Under the pieces are notes generated by a model. That model searched no databases and was not told where the DNA came from. It was given only the letters and a program-made list of their open reading frames with translations. From Chrysopilus asiliformis (Eukaryota > Arthropoda > Insecta > Diptera > Rhagionidae), in the NCBI GenBank assembly GCA_964034945.1, contig OZ035961.1, positions 18,677,243 through 18,741,242 of the forward strand: 64,000 nucleotides of DNA, written 5' to 3'. Shown piece after piece: positions 10,730-29,890 of this stretch (positions are counted from its first letter, which is position 1; the number at the start of each line of letters is the position of its first letter). The translations under genes and the position numbers were made by a program.

Positions 10730-11933
10730 TTTTGCTACTGTCCTTCACTAAATCTAACTTGAAACTAATTCACTTTGGTAACGAATGATTTTCTCGATGT
10801 AAGACAAACATTTTGCGGATAAGAAAGAATTTAAATTGGAGAAATAAAAATCCAAAAATATTTCGGGTCTATGACCGAATATTTTTAATGTACCTAAAAT
10901 TTATCTATGTCCAAATAGACGTTTGGTCCATTAGAATATTATGCACACACTTCCCCTTATCAAGAACAAATCTAGTATTATTGTAGATTGACCGGTTGCG
11001 TTAATTAATTTTTTTCCTCTAAAATTATGCAAATTTATGGGAGTAGATGGAAGTCGAGTAAACCCAACAATTTGATTACCCTATAAGATTGGACTTAACA
11101 GTTAAGTTAATAGTTAAGTTAATACCAGGTATTAACATATATTTAAAATTTGTTTTCAAAGATCTTTAAAAGTAAACAAAATCAATTTTATGACGACACG
11201 AATTCCAATAATTTTAAATTCAAATGGAAGTTCTTGACGACATTATATACTTTCCAATAACGGCTATTTATTACATATCGAGAGTCGATTTAAAACAATA
11301 ATTATGTGCTTAGTATTTGGATAAGCTTTGACCATTTAATAAATGATATTAGCTTTTTTAGAATAAAACATAGATCTCCATTTATCATAGAAGAATAGAA
11401 GAAAAAACGCTCTTGGGTCTGTTGCAGATATTCTTTGTATCAATTCCAGAAATTGAAAACGGATATGTATGTATTTTTAAATTCGTAGTGTGTACTAACC
11501 TTTAAAGGTTTTGCAGAGAATTTTCTTTTTGCAGAGAATTTTCTTTTTAAATAAAAATTTAAAAAAGATAAGCATATTCATGAGTCTGTAAAAAATATTT
11601 TATTTCGGACGGGGTTGTAAAAACAACAAGTAAGTTAGTCTAACTCTAAAGGGTAAAAAATGTTTTCATTATATCCCAAACCGGTTGAAATTTGGGAAAA
11701 TTGTCGAAAGTGCAAAATTGGATGTACAGCAGGGAAATCTAAAACTCTTTGTTTTTAAAGTTGATGCATTTTGTTAATTATCTGCAAAGTTAAATTAATC
11801 AAAAAAATGTCTAATATTAACTTTTTTTCAATTCAAATCAGTATATTTTATTCCATGTTATTGCAATACAAAAACTTGGACAAATTTAATTATATCCTTG
11901 GATTGTAATACTGAAGAAAAAAATATATTATTA
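10730..11933. other. Intergenic region between SP1 and SP2
   Basis: AT-rich sequence with no credible ORF. The SP1 promoter should lie just above 10730. Small-scale features are repeated GTTAAGTTAATA near 11100 and an 18-bp tandem duplicate (GCAGAGAATTTTCTTTTT) near 11511-11548. Confidence 0.4.
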
Positions 11934-14923
<2,990 letters not shown>

Positions 14924-15052
14924 TTTACGAAAACGGCGAAACGTTTATGGAATTAATTTCCTGGCTTTGTTCTTTACGTTCGATTTAGAGAAGAATTTTA
15001 AAGTGACTGAAATACCAGGAAAGCTGTTTACCAATTCCAACAGTTCTTAGAA

Positions 15053-15058
15053 TATATA
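15053..15058 (-). promoter_or_regulatory. Candidate TATA box of SP2
   Basis: On the minus strand the sequence ATTATATATTC lies about 130 bp upstream of the SP2 ATG. The surrounding 130 bp align by eye with the SP3 upstream region (20992-21140). At the matching SP3 position the TATA-like core is degraded. The transcription start itself cannot be fixed from sequence. Confidence 0.4.
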
Positions 15059-15224
15059 ATGTGTTTGTGGGGAGTTCATAAAAAACATCAAATATCTCCA
15101 GTCTAAACCTGATGTTTAACTAAGATACGATCAGTTATTATGAAAATAAATACAACAAAATCTAAATTTTTTCTGCTATGTAAAAGGGCTGAGTTTTACG
15201 ATTAAATTTATTGAATTTTTCTAA

Positions 15225-15603
15225 GCGCGATATTACACACGGCAACTTTCGGGCTTACTTAAGCCGATTTTTGGGAGAAACGACTGGGGAGGGAAAAGTT
15301 GCCACTCGAAATCATGGCTTATCGACAATCTGTATACATGCAAAGCGTGTGAACCGGTTTGGGAAAAGTAGTAGGCAGGCAGAAATCATTTTCGTTCTGA
15401 CCGTCAGCAGGTAAAGATCTTGTGAAGTATATGAGCAGCAGCAATTTCAATGGTTTGAGTCCACACACACACCCATGTAAACTTGTGTAGCATATTCAAA
15501 CAGGATTGGCTTATTTAAGCTACAAATGTAAGCACAATGGCTTATTAAGCCCAAAAGTTGCCGGCTTAAATAAGCCCGAAAGTTGCCGTGTGTAATATCG
15601 CGC
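15225..15603. mobile_element. MITE with perfect terminal inverted repeats, TAA target duplication
   Basis: The left end is GCGCGATATTACACACGGCA and continues CTTTCGGGCTTA. The right end is its exact reverse complement. TAA flanks both sides (15222-15224 and 15604-15606). At 379 bp with no intact ORF it is non-autonomous. A TAA/TWA duplication suggests PIF/Harbinger-type mobilisation (inference). The related region upstream of SP3 lacks it. Confidence 0.88.
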
Positions 15604-15606
15604 TAA

Positions 15607-16843
15607 CAGGATAGAACCACATTTGTATATCACATCTTCTTTGAATAATGTTACTGAAACAAGTTATTTTTTTATATTATTGAATAGATAGAGAAAGAGA
15701 TTCACGTTGAAGGGGACATTATACAGAAAATAATTTGATTATGGACAAAAAAATTTCTAAAAAAAACTATTTTAAGGTCTTTTTCTAATTGCGATTACAA
15801 ATTCTTTCACGACTCTCGGCCGAGATGTGAATTGTTTACTGCGCGACAAAAAAAGCGGCTGAACTTCGTGATGACAGTCTTAGCGAGGGCGTACACGGAG
15901 CAAATTTCGGTCATCAGCATGCCGCAACTTCACTAAATTGTGGGAAAGAAACGAGTGCGGCAAAAGGGGAAAAGTCGCCACTTGAAAAGTGTTCTTCTCG
16001 TCTTCTTTTACGCACACAAACGAAGTCGCTCGTGTAGCACGTCAGCATGCATGTGTGCGTAATTTCATTGAGTCAGTCGCTGCTTAGCCACCGACTCGTA
16101 AACATATCCCAAATAAACAAAAATTGAATGCAAATAATGAAATACCAATTGCAGGTAGTTTTATTTTTCAGGTAGGTAGGTAAATAACAAATTACCAGTC
16201 CTTATTCTTCTATTGTTGGCAGTTTCTATTTTGGCAAATAATGTTGCCTCGGGGCTAGCTAGTAAGGAAATGAGCTGGAAATACAACACATATATGAGAA
16301 CCACACACACATGAGCGATCGCTTGTTAGACACAAGTTTTTCCTACTAAAAAGTGAAGAAGCGTGTACGTCAGAAAGGCATTTTGAGGACCAAAAGTTGC
16401 CGCGACGAGAAGAAGCGTGTGCGTTGGCACTTAAAGAAATTGAATTGTTTTTTAGAGTGCGTGCCGAAAAAAAGGCCGTCTCTCTAAAAAAGCCCTCAAA
16501 TAAATTCAGTGACATGACTTAAATTTTTAGCCCGTGAAAAGTTTTTGTAGGTCGGTAAATGTAAAAATCCTAAAACCTAAAAGACCCTTTACCTTAAAGT
16601 TTTAAAAGTTAAAAGTTGAAAAATTTGGGTACTTTTTGAAGAGCGGAGACTAAACGATTTGTTTTTTAAAAAAAAAACCGAAGATTTGAAAATCTTTTTC
16701 TTCCCGAAGGCTGATCTTGGAATAGCCCACACAAATTAAAAGCTTCCTTTCGTCTTAAATTTTTTTTAATTTCAAACTGTATCAACAAAAAAAAATTTAC
16801 AGATTAATTTTCTATGATTGTAATACTGTAGGGAAAACTACCA
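15607..16843. other. Intergenic region between SP2 and SP3
   Basis: The left part (to about 15760) is part of the duplicated SP2/SP3 upstream block. The segment at 15800-16520 is visibly richer in GC than its surroundings. It contains ACACACAC runs, repeated GAAGAAGCGTGT, and AAAGTTGCCGC (a partial echo of the MITE terminus). It may be an old element. No ORF with family features. Confidence 0.4.
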
Positions 16844-20991
<4,148 letters not shown>

Positions 20992-21805
20992 TTTATAAAT
21001 ACTTGGAAACGTTTAAAGAAATTAATTTCCTTGTTTTGTTCTCCACGTTTGAGTTAGTGAATAGTTTTAAAGCGACTAAAACATTTGTTAAGTTGTTTGC
21101 CAATTCTAACAATTCATTAGAAAAATCAATATCTATGTGTGGAGTTTATCAAATAAGAACAAAAACTGGTCATTGGGAGACGATCATTAATTATGAAAAA
21201 ATCTCTGATACAAAAATGGACTGACTTTTACGGTTGAATTCAATGAATTTATCTAAAAGAATAGAATCTCGTATATCTCTACTACTTTGAATAATTTTAT
21301 CAAAACCAGTTAATCTTTTTTTGCCAAGTTATTGCTTACAGAGACGGAGATTTATGTAGAGAATTCCGTTATAGAAAACAATTTCTATGTGGGGAGAAAT
21401 TTTTTTTAAATAATTTTGATTTTAAAATCTTTCGTCGATTTACCTAATATTTGTTTAAGGTACTTTCTAATGGCAATTTTTTTTTTTTTTTGTTTTTTAT
21501 GGCAGTTTAAAAGATCTTTTTTGGTAGGGAGCGTTGGGTCAGCGCATTGCCAAAACCTTCCCTTAGCATCAAGAATTTGTTTTAAATCGACTGAGCAGTT
21601 CGGGAACTTGTATAATTAAAAATTATTTTTCAAAGCAGAAGATCGCTTTTGGTTTTTCACCTACCAATGGTTTTAAACCAATTATTTTAAATATTTTCAT
21701 TCAAAAAAAAACGTAATCTTTATTTTGATAAAAAACGTTTAATATTTCTCATTGGTAATTTTTTCTACATTGGTGCTGATTGTATACATATTTCTTTTGT
21801 GCAAA
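20992..21805. other. Intergenic region between SP3 and SP4
   Basis: The first 300-400 bp match the SP2 upstream region and form the other half of the duplicated promoter block. The sequence corresponding to the SP2 MITE site is uninterrupted (...TTTATCTAAAAGAATAG near 21250). No gene seen. Confidence 0.5.
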
Positions 21806-24800
21806 CTATGTGCAATAACATGCGTCTCTTGTATTGTATTTGATCCAGGCTAAGTATTTACTAACACGAGTATAGACTCCGGGTAGACGGGGGCGGCCAC
21901 ATCCTTTTCCAAATGAAGACACACCTTTGAAATTAAATAAAGTTCAGATAAATTATTGTTTTAGTACTTTTATAAACGTTACATACCAACTATACGATAT
22001 CTGTCATGTCGTCTCACTAAAAGTGGTCCTCCGCTATCACCCTAAATACCACCATACAATCTTCTTGTGTGAATTTTTCTTTTTTACTCATAATATGACA
22101 TTTACCTGACAACCATCGGGTCCACCTCTCATACGACCTGCACATATCATGGATGATTTTATCCTCTTATAATAGCGAGTACTTCGACAAACACGATTCG
22201 ACATAATTGGAACAGTCGCCTTTCTAAGCCTGTTTACGAGCTTTCCTTTCTCGGATGTTAATCCCCAGCCAATTATCACTGCCTTGAAATAAAATTTTTA
22301 TTTTATACTCTTGAAAAACATTTTTATGTTCGCCCATTTTACATTTTCTCCCGTGAAACTAGTTTGGGTGCCTGGCAGACACGCAGGACGAAGTGCTCCT
22401 TGAAATGTTAGACGCCTTTGTAATTGCAGCAATGCAATGTCATGTAAACGTTTTTCTTTAACATGTTTTGAATTTCGTATTACTTTTGCAACCTTCACAC
22501 AAAGTAAATGAAAGTAAGTTCAATTTAAACGAGGCTATATGAAAAATACATATTTACCCTAACGGAAAATGCATTTTCCTCGAGCTCATCTCGAAAAGTT
22601 TCCCGGACTCTGATTATAATATCGCTAGCACTACGACGGAGTGTACAGTGAGCTGCTGTTAACACATACAGATCGTTAATTAGGGTGCCTCCGCATAGGA
22701 ATTTCCCAGTTTCACTGTGCTTGAGGTAAACCATCCAAGGGAATTCATGTCGTTCTGCTACTTTTCCACCCACGATTCGTGAACGATATTTAACACCACA
22801 AACTTAAAAAACAAAAATATTACAATATTTAATGACAAGATTATTATAAAGAATTTAAGATAGAAAAAAAATTATACTAAATATTAAAAGCATTGTTAAA
22901 TCTATTTCTATGATTGCTATTTTCAGGATTTTCTTTCATAGATCGACAACTTAACCTTACATTTCATAGTGAATCACTGGTGACACACAAATGTTTTTGT
23001 GATAATAATTATCCCGTTCACGTTTTAGCTAAATCAGAAGAGTCCCTTCATTGAGACTAAAACGATTAAAATAAAATTATGAAAAAATGTCAGAATCGAC
23101 AAAATGGCGGCGATATTAAGAAAACACTAGTTTTAAATTTCGTGTTTTTTCACTAACAAAAACTGGTAAATAGTTATAAGTTTTAGCGGTAACGTCTAGA
23201 AAAATAAACAACTAACAAAATTAACAGAGGTTTCTTATATTTAACATACTCATGTTCTTGTTATAGCATAGTTTATTATTGATAAGAAATTTCAAAATCC
23301 TTTCATGTCGTCCTTGTTTTATACGTTAGAGTTTTTTTTAATATTTGTTCCGAAATCAGAATTTTCAGCCAAATATAAAAAAAAAAAATAAATAAGGGTT
23401 TGAAGAAGTTGTCGGGACAACGATTTTAGAAGTTTCCTTTACCCCTTACTGAATTTTACTTACAACATTGAGGGCATTTGTTGCTTCGTTCCACTAAAGG
23501 TTTCTCTTCGTGAATTGTAATATAAGATCCATTACTTGGTGACAAACCAAAGTCATAAGCCCAAAATCCTTCTTCTTCTTCCTCTTCAAGCATGCCAAGT
23601 TGATCTTCAGGAACAGGTTCATCTTTCGTGCCATAGTAGCCATTTTCCATTCTTTGATGTTCTGGTAATGCGGCTCTGCTCCAGACCTTCATGGGAGTGA
23701 TATTATTCCATGGCAGGAGAATTACCTAAAACCATAATTTAAATAGATATAAATTAGATAAAGACTTTACGTTTTTTCTTTTCACTTGAAAGTTTGCCTC
23801 ATATTTCATTTTTACGATGATCAATGACCAAAACCGAGTTCAGTTCAATTTTTATCCATTATCTGTTTGTGCCCGCATCACATGAAAACGGCTGTATGGA
23901 CGTTTATGAAACTCGGTATATCATTTACTGATGTTTTTGATTGTAAATTTTTTTTTGACTTCCCTCCTCCCCCATGCAAATGAAACGGATTTTTGCAATT
24001 TTCTCAAAAACGGAGTGTTATATCGAAGAAATCATAAAGTTAAAAAATATTTAGAAGATAAGACTTTACATAACTCTTCCATACATCAAAACTAAATCGG
24101 ATCACCCCCTCCACTCTCAATTAATACAAACAAAAACTTTTTTTGCGCGTTTCCCAGAAATGGTGCGTTGTATCGAAAAAACTAATTAGACAAAAATTGT
24201 TTAATTCACAATTTCACTAACACTTCCATACATCAAAAGTCAATTCCAGTTCCCCTTTAAGGTTTTCATGTCCGAATTTTTCCCGGCAGTTAGAAAAAAA
24301 ATTTGTTTGCTTGGTTGTTTTTTAGTCCTAGAGATGCAGCATGCAAAATTTGTAATGTTCTTATTTGTGTATAAAAAACTGTTATAAACAGTTGCTTATA
24401 GGCAACATCGAGAATTAAAGGGTTAACTCGAATGTATTTTTTTTTGCTTTTTATTCGTAATTTTAAAAAATGTGATTTAAAAAAAAGTGTTTGGAAAAAT
24501 TTTGCACAACTCTTTCATACAGGATTACAGAGTTACAAACGATTTTCTTGAAAACGGATTGGGTTCGGAAAGCAAGAGAGAATCGCAATTGTTTTCGTTG
24601 AGGCTTAAAATCAACCCGTCAATGACGGGTGCATTATTATAGTTTTTCTTTATGTAAATACATATAAGGCAGTAAAATTCAATTGGTGCCTTGCGAAATT
24701 TAATTTTATGTTTTTTTTTTAAATATGTTCACAATTTAAAAATCCATTTCAAACGCGACTTTACAGGTAACTTATCTATGGTCGCGATAAAATAAAAAAA

Positions 24801-24946
24801 ACTTCTTTTTCACAAATTCCAAAAAAAAACTTTCTTGAATGAATTAAATATTCAAATTATATCACATTCACAATATATCTTACTTGGCAAATACTGATGC
24901 AGTAGATGTTACATAAAAACAATATATGAAACCACTTGCGACACAT
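21806..24946 (-). CDS. Trypsin-like serine protease SP4 (secreted zymogen)
   Basis: Exons 24946-24884, 23725-23464, 22802-22558, 22492-22343, 22282-22106, 22041-21987, 21924-21806. They total 1071 nt, 356 residues. Signal peptide 1-21 is Cys-rich ([20 protein letters not shown]). Propeptide 22-108 contains [15 protein letters not shown] and ends CPQC, followed by FCG. Activation at Arg117|Ile118 (RSRIVGG). Triad His160, Asp208 (LHDIALLQL), Ser302. Asp-Gly-Cys-Gln before GDSGGP keeps Asp189 with Gly190. SFGKG at 214-218. C-terminus RDACYCT. All residues for trypsin-like activity are present. Intron 1 (1.16 kb) holds an inverted R1 fragment. Confidence 0.91.
23890..24330 (-). repeat. R1 interspersed repeat, partial inverted copy
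   Basis: The minus-strand match to the R1 body includes the inverted AACTCTTCCATACATCAAAA blocks, CCCTCCTCCCCCATGCAAAT and TCTCAAAAACGGAG. The microsatellite part is missing. In SP4 intron 1. Confidence 0.6.
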
Positions 24947-27136
24947 TTCTGGTCGCATTTTTCAGTCAGCTAAATTGATGTTTGTTTCGATTCGGATTTA
25001 TTAAGAATTTGTAATTTATGGATATTTCTACTGTCAAATAGAACCACCAATCCCTAACAATGACAGCGAACAATTCAATAGCATCTTTTGCCAAAACTCG
25101 ACAACGAACTTTCGTCAAGAATTATTCATGGCTTTATATAAAATTTCATTCTTAAACATATACATAGTTGAAACCTGTTGGGCCAAGATAAATTCTATTT
25201 TGTTAATAGGTCTAATAACGGTTGCTTTTTTTTTATTTTGTATACATGAAATTTTTTAAGAGGGGTCAAGAAAGTCATCAAAAAAACATCAAAAATATTT
25301 ATTATTAAACCTGTGAGATCTAAAAGAACATTTTCATAATAGATTAATATCGTTTGGAATATTAATATAGGTACTATCGACCTATATACTTACTAGACGA
25401 AAATGTTTCCTATGTCTACATACGAGTACACACGCACTGAAAAAAAGGAATGTTTGGAAAGTGTTTGCGAACATCAATTCAGTGTTTGCAGTAATAATTA
25501 TATGTTTCTGTAAAATAATAATTTTTTATAGCAAACAGGACATGTTCGTTGACAACAATTATTGTTTAATAATGTTTATTCCAAACATTTAATACTTCAA
25601 AAAAACAATTTTTGTTCAGATTAAAAAATTCGGTGTTTGTCTTAAACACTTTTTGTCGTTTGTGACAAACACTTTTGATGAAACCATTTATAAAATTTAA
25701 AATATTTATCGGAAACACTATATTTTTTCTTAGAAATATTTATATTGTTTAACACAAAAACTTTAAATTTAAGTAGTTTGTGAAAAACACAAAAATATTT
25801 GTGGTGAACTATGATTATTGAAACTGTTAGTAATAAACAATAAGTGTTGGCCCCGAATAATTTTCCTTTGTTGCAAATAATTCTTGTTTATAAATTAAAA
25901 ATTGCAATTTTGTTGAACTGTCAAAAAAAATTAGTGAAAAAATGTTATTAGTGATTGAATGTTTAGTTTTGGTGAAAAATAGTGTAAATCTGGATTTTTA
26001 AATAATGTGCTAGTGTAAATAAGGAAATTGTTTTAATATTGAATATGTTGAGCATATTTTCAATTGCGTATATTTTCAAGTGTTGCAGATAACCATTATT
26101 ATTGGTTACTATAAACATTTTTGTATTGTTTGTAATAAACATGCATATTGTTTGCGTCAAATCTCGTTTGCGCGGAACATTCCTTTTTTTCAGTGCGGTA
26201 TAAACGGATTTCTATGATCAGCCTGTCTATCAACATGCCATGTTAAGCTCTTAAAATTAATTAAGGGGAAGGCTTAATGATCTTTTTATATCTGAAAATG
26301 CGAGTTGTATTTCTAGTTTTTAGACAACCCATTTAAAGAAAAAATTTTAGGTGATCACACAACATACACGAAATATGAAGTTTTTGCTTTCAGAGGTGGT
26401 ATCTATCTTAGAAATCTTAGACATGATCAAAACTTCTCAGACGATTTTTATGTGTGAAATTAAAAAAAACCGCTTTATGTATAGTATAATTTATTTTCAG
26501 AAATTTTCGATAAAAAATTGACTTATAGCCAGAATGTCTACTTCTCCATTCTATTGTATCAACTTTGAAATCCGCTAAAAGTTTGTTTAAAATGAGTTTA
26601 GCATTTTTTTTTCTCGTAACGTTTAAAATTTTTTGAAATTCGCAATGCGATTTTTGTATGGAATTTAATACCATCGTCACACATTGCCGAACCCCCTGAA
26701 AATCTGTTGCGTCTTTTATGGACGATCTCTTTTAAAGCTCAAAATCACCATGACGATTATAAACCTTATTTTTATCAAATGTGATTAAACTTTCTTGCAA
26801 AACATCCGTTTTACTGACAGGTTACTTAGAGAAATTAGATACAATTTGCAAAAGAATGACTTTTTTGCTTTTAGATAATAATGGCTGTTTGCAGAGTGAC
26901 GGTGATTATTTAGCTTTAAAATACGCAGTGTTTCCTTAAACACTGATTAAGTCACTTAAATTTGTTAACATAGCAGCAAAACATTGAGATAAGGTTTATG
27001 ATATCTGATGATTTCGTACTCTAATTAACCTGTTGCCAAATGAAGGTGAAAACAATTCGGTTAGTTCTACAAGACACATTGTTCGAACTAACAGTATTCG
27101 AAATATTGTGATCTAATTAATACGAAATTCAAAATT
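24947..27136. other. Intergenic region between divergently transcribed SP4 and SP5
   Basis: It contains the inverted-repeat element at 25433-26197. The rest is AT-rich with no credible ORF. As SP4 (minus) and SP5 (plus) point away from each other, both promoters should lie in this 2.2-kb space. Confidence 0.5.
25433..26197. mobile_element. 765-bp MITE-like element with CGCACTGAAAAAAAGGAATG termini
   Basis: The left terminus CGCACTGAAAAAAAGGAATG is matched at the right by CATTCCTTTTTTTCAGTGCG. The interior is densely filled with short GTTTG/CAAAC motifs in both orientations, the subterminal-repeat pattern of non-autonomous DNA transposons. No clear target-site duplication and no long ORF (the 25963-26160 frame looks like chance). 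Confidence 0.75.
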
Positions 27137-28985
27137 ATGGAGATAAAAATTTGTATTTGGGTATTAATTTCTATGATATTGCTGGTGGATATTCCAAAGG
27201 TACTTTTATTTATTTCATATTTTACGTAAACTTGATTTTTATTATAATAGAAAATGTATTTTTCAGACAAATGGACAAAGTCTACAAAGCCCGACACCAT
27301 GTCCGAGCTGTCGTACGTTAAACTATAGCCAACTTATTAAAAATTTTCTTTAACAAACTTTATTATTCTTAATTTCTTTATCAGAATGCGGCATAAATTT
27401 TGACCAACGTATAGTCGGTGGAGTAAAGGCAGCGAAAAATGAATTTCCAGCCGTTGTTATGATGAAATATACCTGGTCCGGGCGATTTTTCTGTTCTGGA
27501 ACAATAATTAACGATTTATATGCTGCAACTGCTGCTCACTGTGTAATGTACTTAGAGCCTAGTGAGATTTATGTTCTTTTGAAACAACAAAACGTAAATG
27601 ATCCTGAGAATCAAGAATATCGACGAAATGTTAGAGCTACAATTTAATTTAAAAAAAAATAAAATTATATGATTTTTCAACGTTTAGATTGTAGAAATTA
27701 TTAGACACATGAGGTTCAGGATTAGGACATTTGATAGCGATATTACACTTCTCAAATTTGATAAACGTGTGGATTTTAATGCTCTACGTATAGCACCAGC
27801 TTGTTTACCAGCGGAAGAAATGGATATTAGCGGATTAACTGTAAGTGAATATATTAAAAGAAAATGATTTCCACGGACAAAAAAACAAAAAAAAAATGTT
27901 TTACGCATTTAATAAACCCTGTTATTTGAGCTACAAAACAAGCTGTGATTAAAAATTATGTAAGCAAATGTAAGAAAGAGTGATTGAATGTAAAACACAC
28001 TGAAATGTGGAGAAATATCAACAAAATTAAGTTTTTTTCACGATAAGCGTAATTCCTCTACATGGTTAGAGAAACGAAAAAAAACCGATTTAATTTAAAG
28101 AACAGTTAATAGTATTACTTTTAAATATCTGAAAAGTTTTAATAACAGTTTACAAGTGCTACGATTTACTAATTTTCAGGGGACTGTTACTGGATGGGGA
28201 GCTACATATGAAGGAGGTTCAAATGCGAATGAACTCAGAAAAGTCGACATTAAAATCTTTAGTAATATGGATTGCAGTGGTACATACACATATCGATACA
28301 TCAACCGTAATATGATTTGCGCTGGAGTAATCGCTGGGGGAAAAGATGCTTGTCAGGTATTGTTAAACATTTTACAAAATATCAGTTGCGGTCAACATAA
28401 AACTTTCCTCTGCAGTATTTAAAGTTTCGAAAAAAATATCTAAAAAATAAGATGGCTTGAAATTACTCAATAACCGTTAGAGATACGTAAAAACGTAGCA
28501 AATTGTATTTCCTTTAAATTTTGTTATATGCATTTCTTTCCCAAAAGTGCATATCTTTTAAAAAAAAAATTCAAAAAACTGTTTTTAAAAAAAATGTATT
28601 GCGGGTACCCGTTGTAGTTAACGTCACTTTTTAAAAAATTTACGGAAACCATCATGAATACGGAAAGTATTGCTACGCAGAGGAAAGGAAAAAGTGTTAT
28701 TTAAATTGAAATTAAGTTGAAAAATACTCGAATATTAATCTTATTTTAAATATAGGGTGATAGTGGAGGGCCATTATTTATTACTCAGGAGAAAAACAAA
28801 AAGGATTTAATAGGTAAACTAATTGATAATAATTGTTTGTTGTAAAAATAACGATTTCTTAAATAGGGATCGTATCCTTCGGTTTGGGCTGTGCACAACC
28901 TAATGCTCCAGGTGTTTACACCAAGGTTCAGAATTTTCTAACTTGGATTAAAGATAATTCTCGTGACGCCTGTTGGTGTGCATAA
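27137..28985 (+). CDS. Trypsin-like serine protease SP5 (inverted, short propeptide)
   Basis: Exons 27137-27199, 27267-27312, 27385-27629, 27688-27840, 28180-28356, 28756-28813, 28867-28985. They total 861 nt, 286 residues. Signal peptide about 1-21 ([20 protein letters not shown]). The propeptide exon has shrunk to 46 nt ([15 protein letters not shown]), without the acidic region, but keeps CPSCQCG. Activation at Arg45|Ile46 (QRIVGG). Triad His88 (TAAHC), Asp136 (SDITLLK), Ser231. Asp-Ala-Cys-Gln gives a trypsin-type pocket; SFGLG follows. C-terminus DACWCA. Cys42 is followed by Ser (FCSGT). It is the only cluster member on the plus strand. The intron before the GDSGGP exon contains an R2 repeat. 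AATAAA at 29000. Probably active. Confidence 0.9.
28385..28690 (+). repeat. R2 interspersed repeat
   Basis: Shares the blocks GTCAACATAAAACTTTCCTC, TAACCGTTAGAGATACG and TGCGGGTACCCGTTGTAGTT with copies at about 37068-37680, 47985-48385 and 62400-62640. AT-rich, no ORF, inside an SP5 intron. Boundaries approximate. Confidence 0.6.
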
Positions 28986-29194
28986 TTTTGAATTTTTATA
29001 ATAAAACAATCATAAGAATAAAATCGCCTTACATTCAAATTTTTAGATTTTTTTTTAACTCCTTGAGACTGATGTCTATAAATCGTGAAATGCAGAAAAC
29101 CCGCTACAGATATTCTGTATAAAAAACTGGTGGGATCTTGGCCCGAATTGAGTTTATAAACATACCTAAACCAACAATTGCCAGGGGCCAATCG

Positions 29195-29800
29195 GAAAAT
29201 ACTCTATGTGATGACAGACGAAATGTTTATTTAAAAAAATCCATTCGAATGGGAGAGGGAGTAATCCGATTATGTAAAATTATGTAAAATCATTTTCTAA
29301 ACTGATTTTATCTTTATAAATTTTTCGATACGATGCATATTTTTCGAGAAAACAGAGAAAAAGTATTCCATTTGTATGGGAGAGGGGGAAGACGAGTAGT
29401 TCAACTGGATTTTGATGCATGGATAAGTTATGTAAAATGCTATTCTAAAAACAGTTTTACTCAATAAATTTTTCAATATGCCTCACCGTTTTCGAGAAAA
29501 TTGCAAGAAACTGTTTTATTTGTATGGTGTAGGGGGGGAAGGAATGGTTCAATTGTGTCCGTTCAAGAACTTAGTTGGTTTGGCCATTTACGAGAGACGT
29601 AACTATACAAAATATCAAACGTCTAGTTCAATCGAATGTTATGGTGTTCATGGGTAGACGGACAGACTTACGGACAGACAGACAGACAAACGGACGGACA
29701 TACGAAAATCAAAGTCTTTTTTTCTCTTTAACACCCTGGTGTAGTTCATTTTTGTGATGTGTTACAAACGGTATACTAAATCTAATATAGTCCTATATAA
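29195..29800 (+). repeat. R1 interspersed repeat
   Basis: A plus-strand copy containing CTCTATGTGATGACAGACG, GGGAGAGGGAGTAATCCG, CATTTACGAGAGACGTAACT, a short GGACAGACAGAC tract near 29670-29700, AACACCCTGGTGTAGTTC and TGTTACAAACGGTATACTAA. Just downstream of SP5. Confidence 0.8.
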
Positions 29801-29819
29801 GTATGTACATCATCTAGAG

Positions 29820-29890
29820 CAGTGGTTCCCAAACTCTTTTGGCCCACGGACCCCTTTTCATAGTCAAAACTTGCCCACGGACCCCTTTTT
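29820..29890. mobile_element. hAT-type transposon terminus (fragment)
   Basis: CAGTGGTTCCCAAACTCTTT followed by TGGCCCACGGACCCC matches the well-known consensus end of hAT-family transposons. GCCCACGGACCCCTTTT is repeated twice. Only one end is visible, wedged between two R1 copies. Confidence 0.6.
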
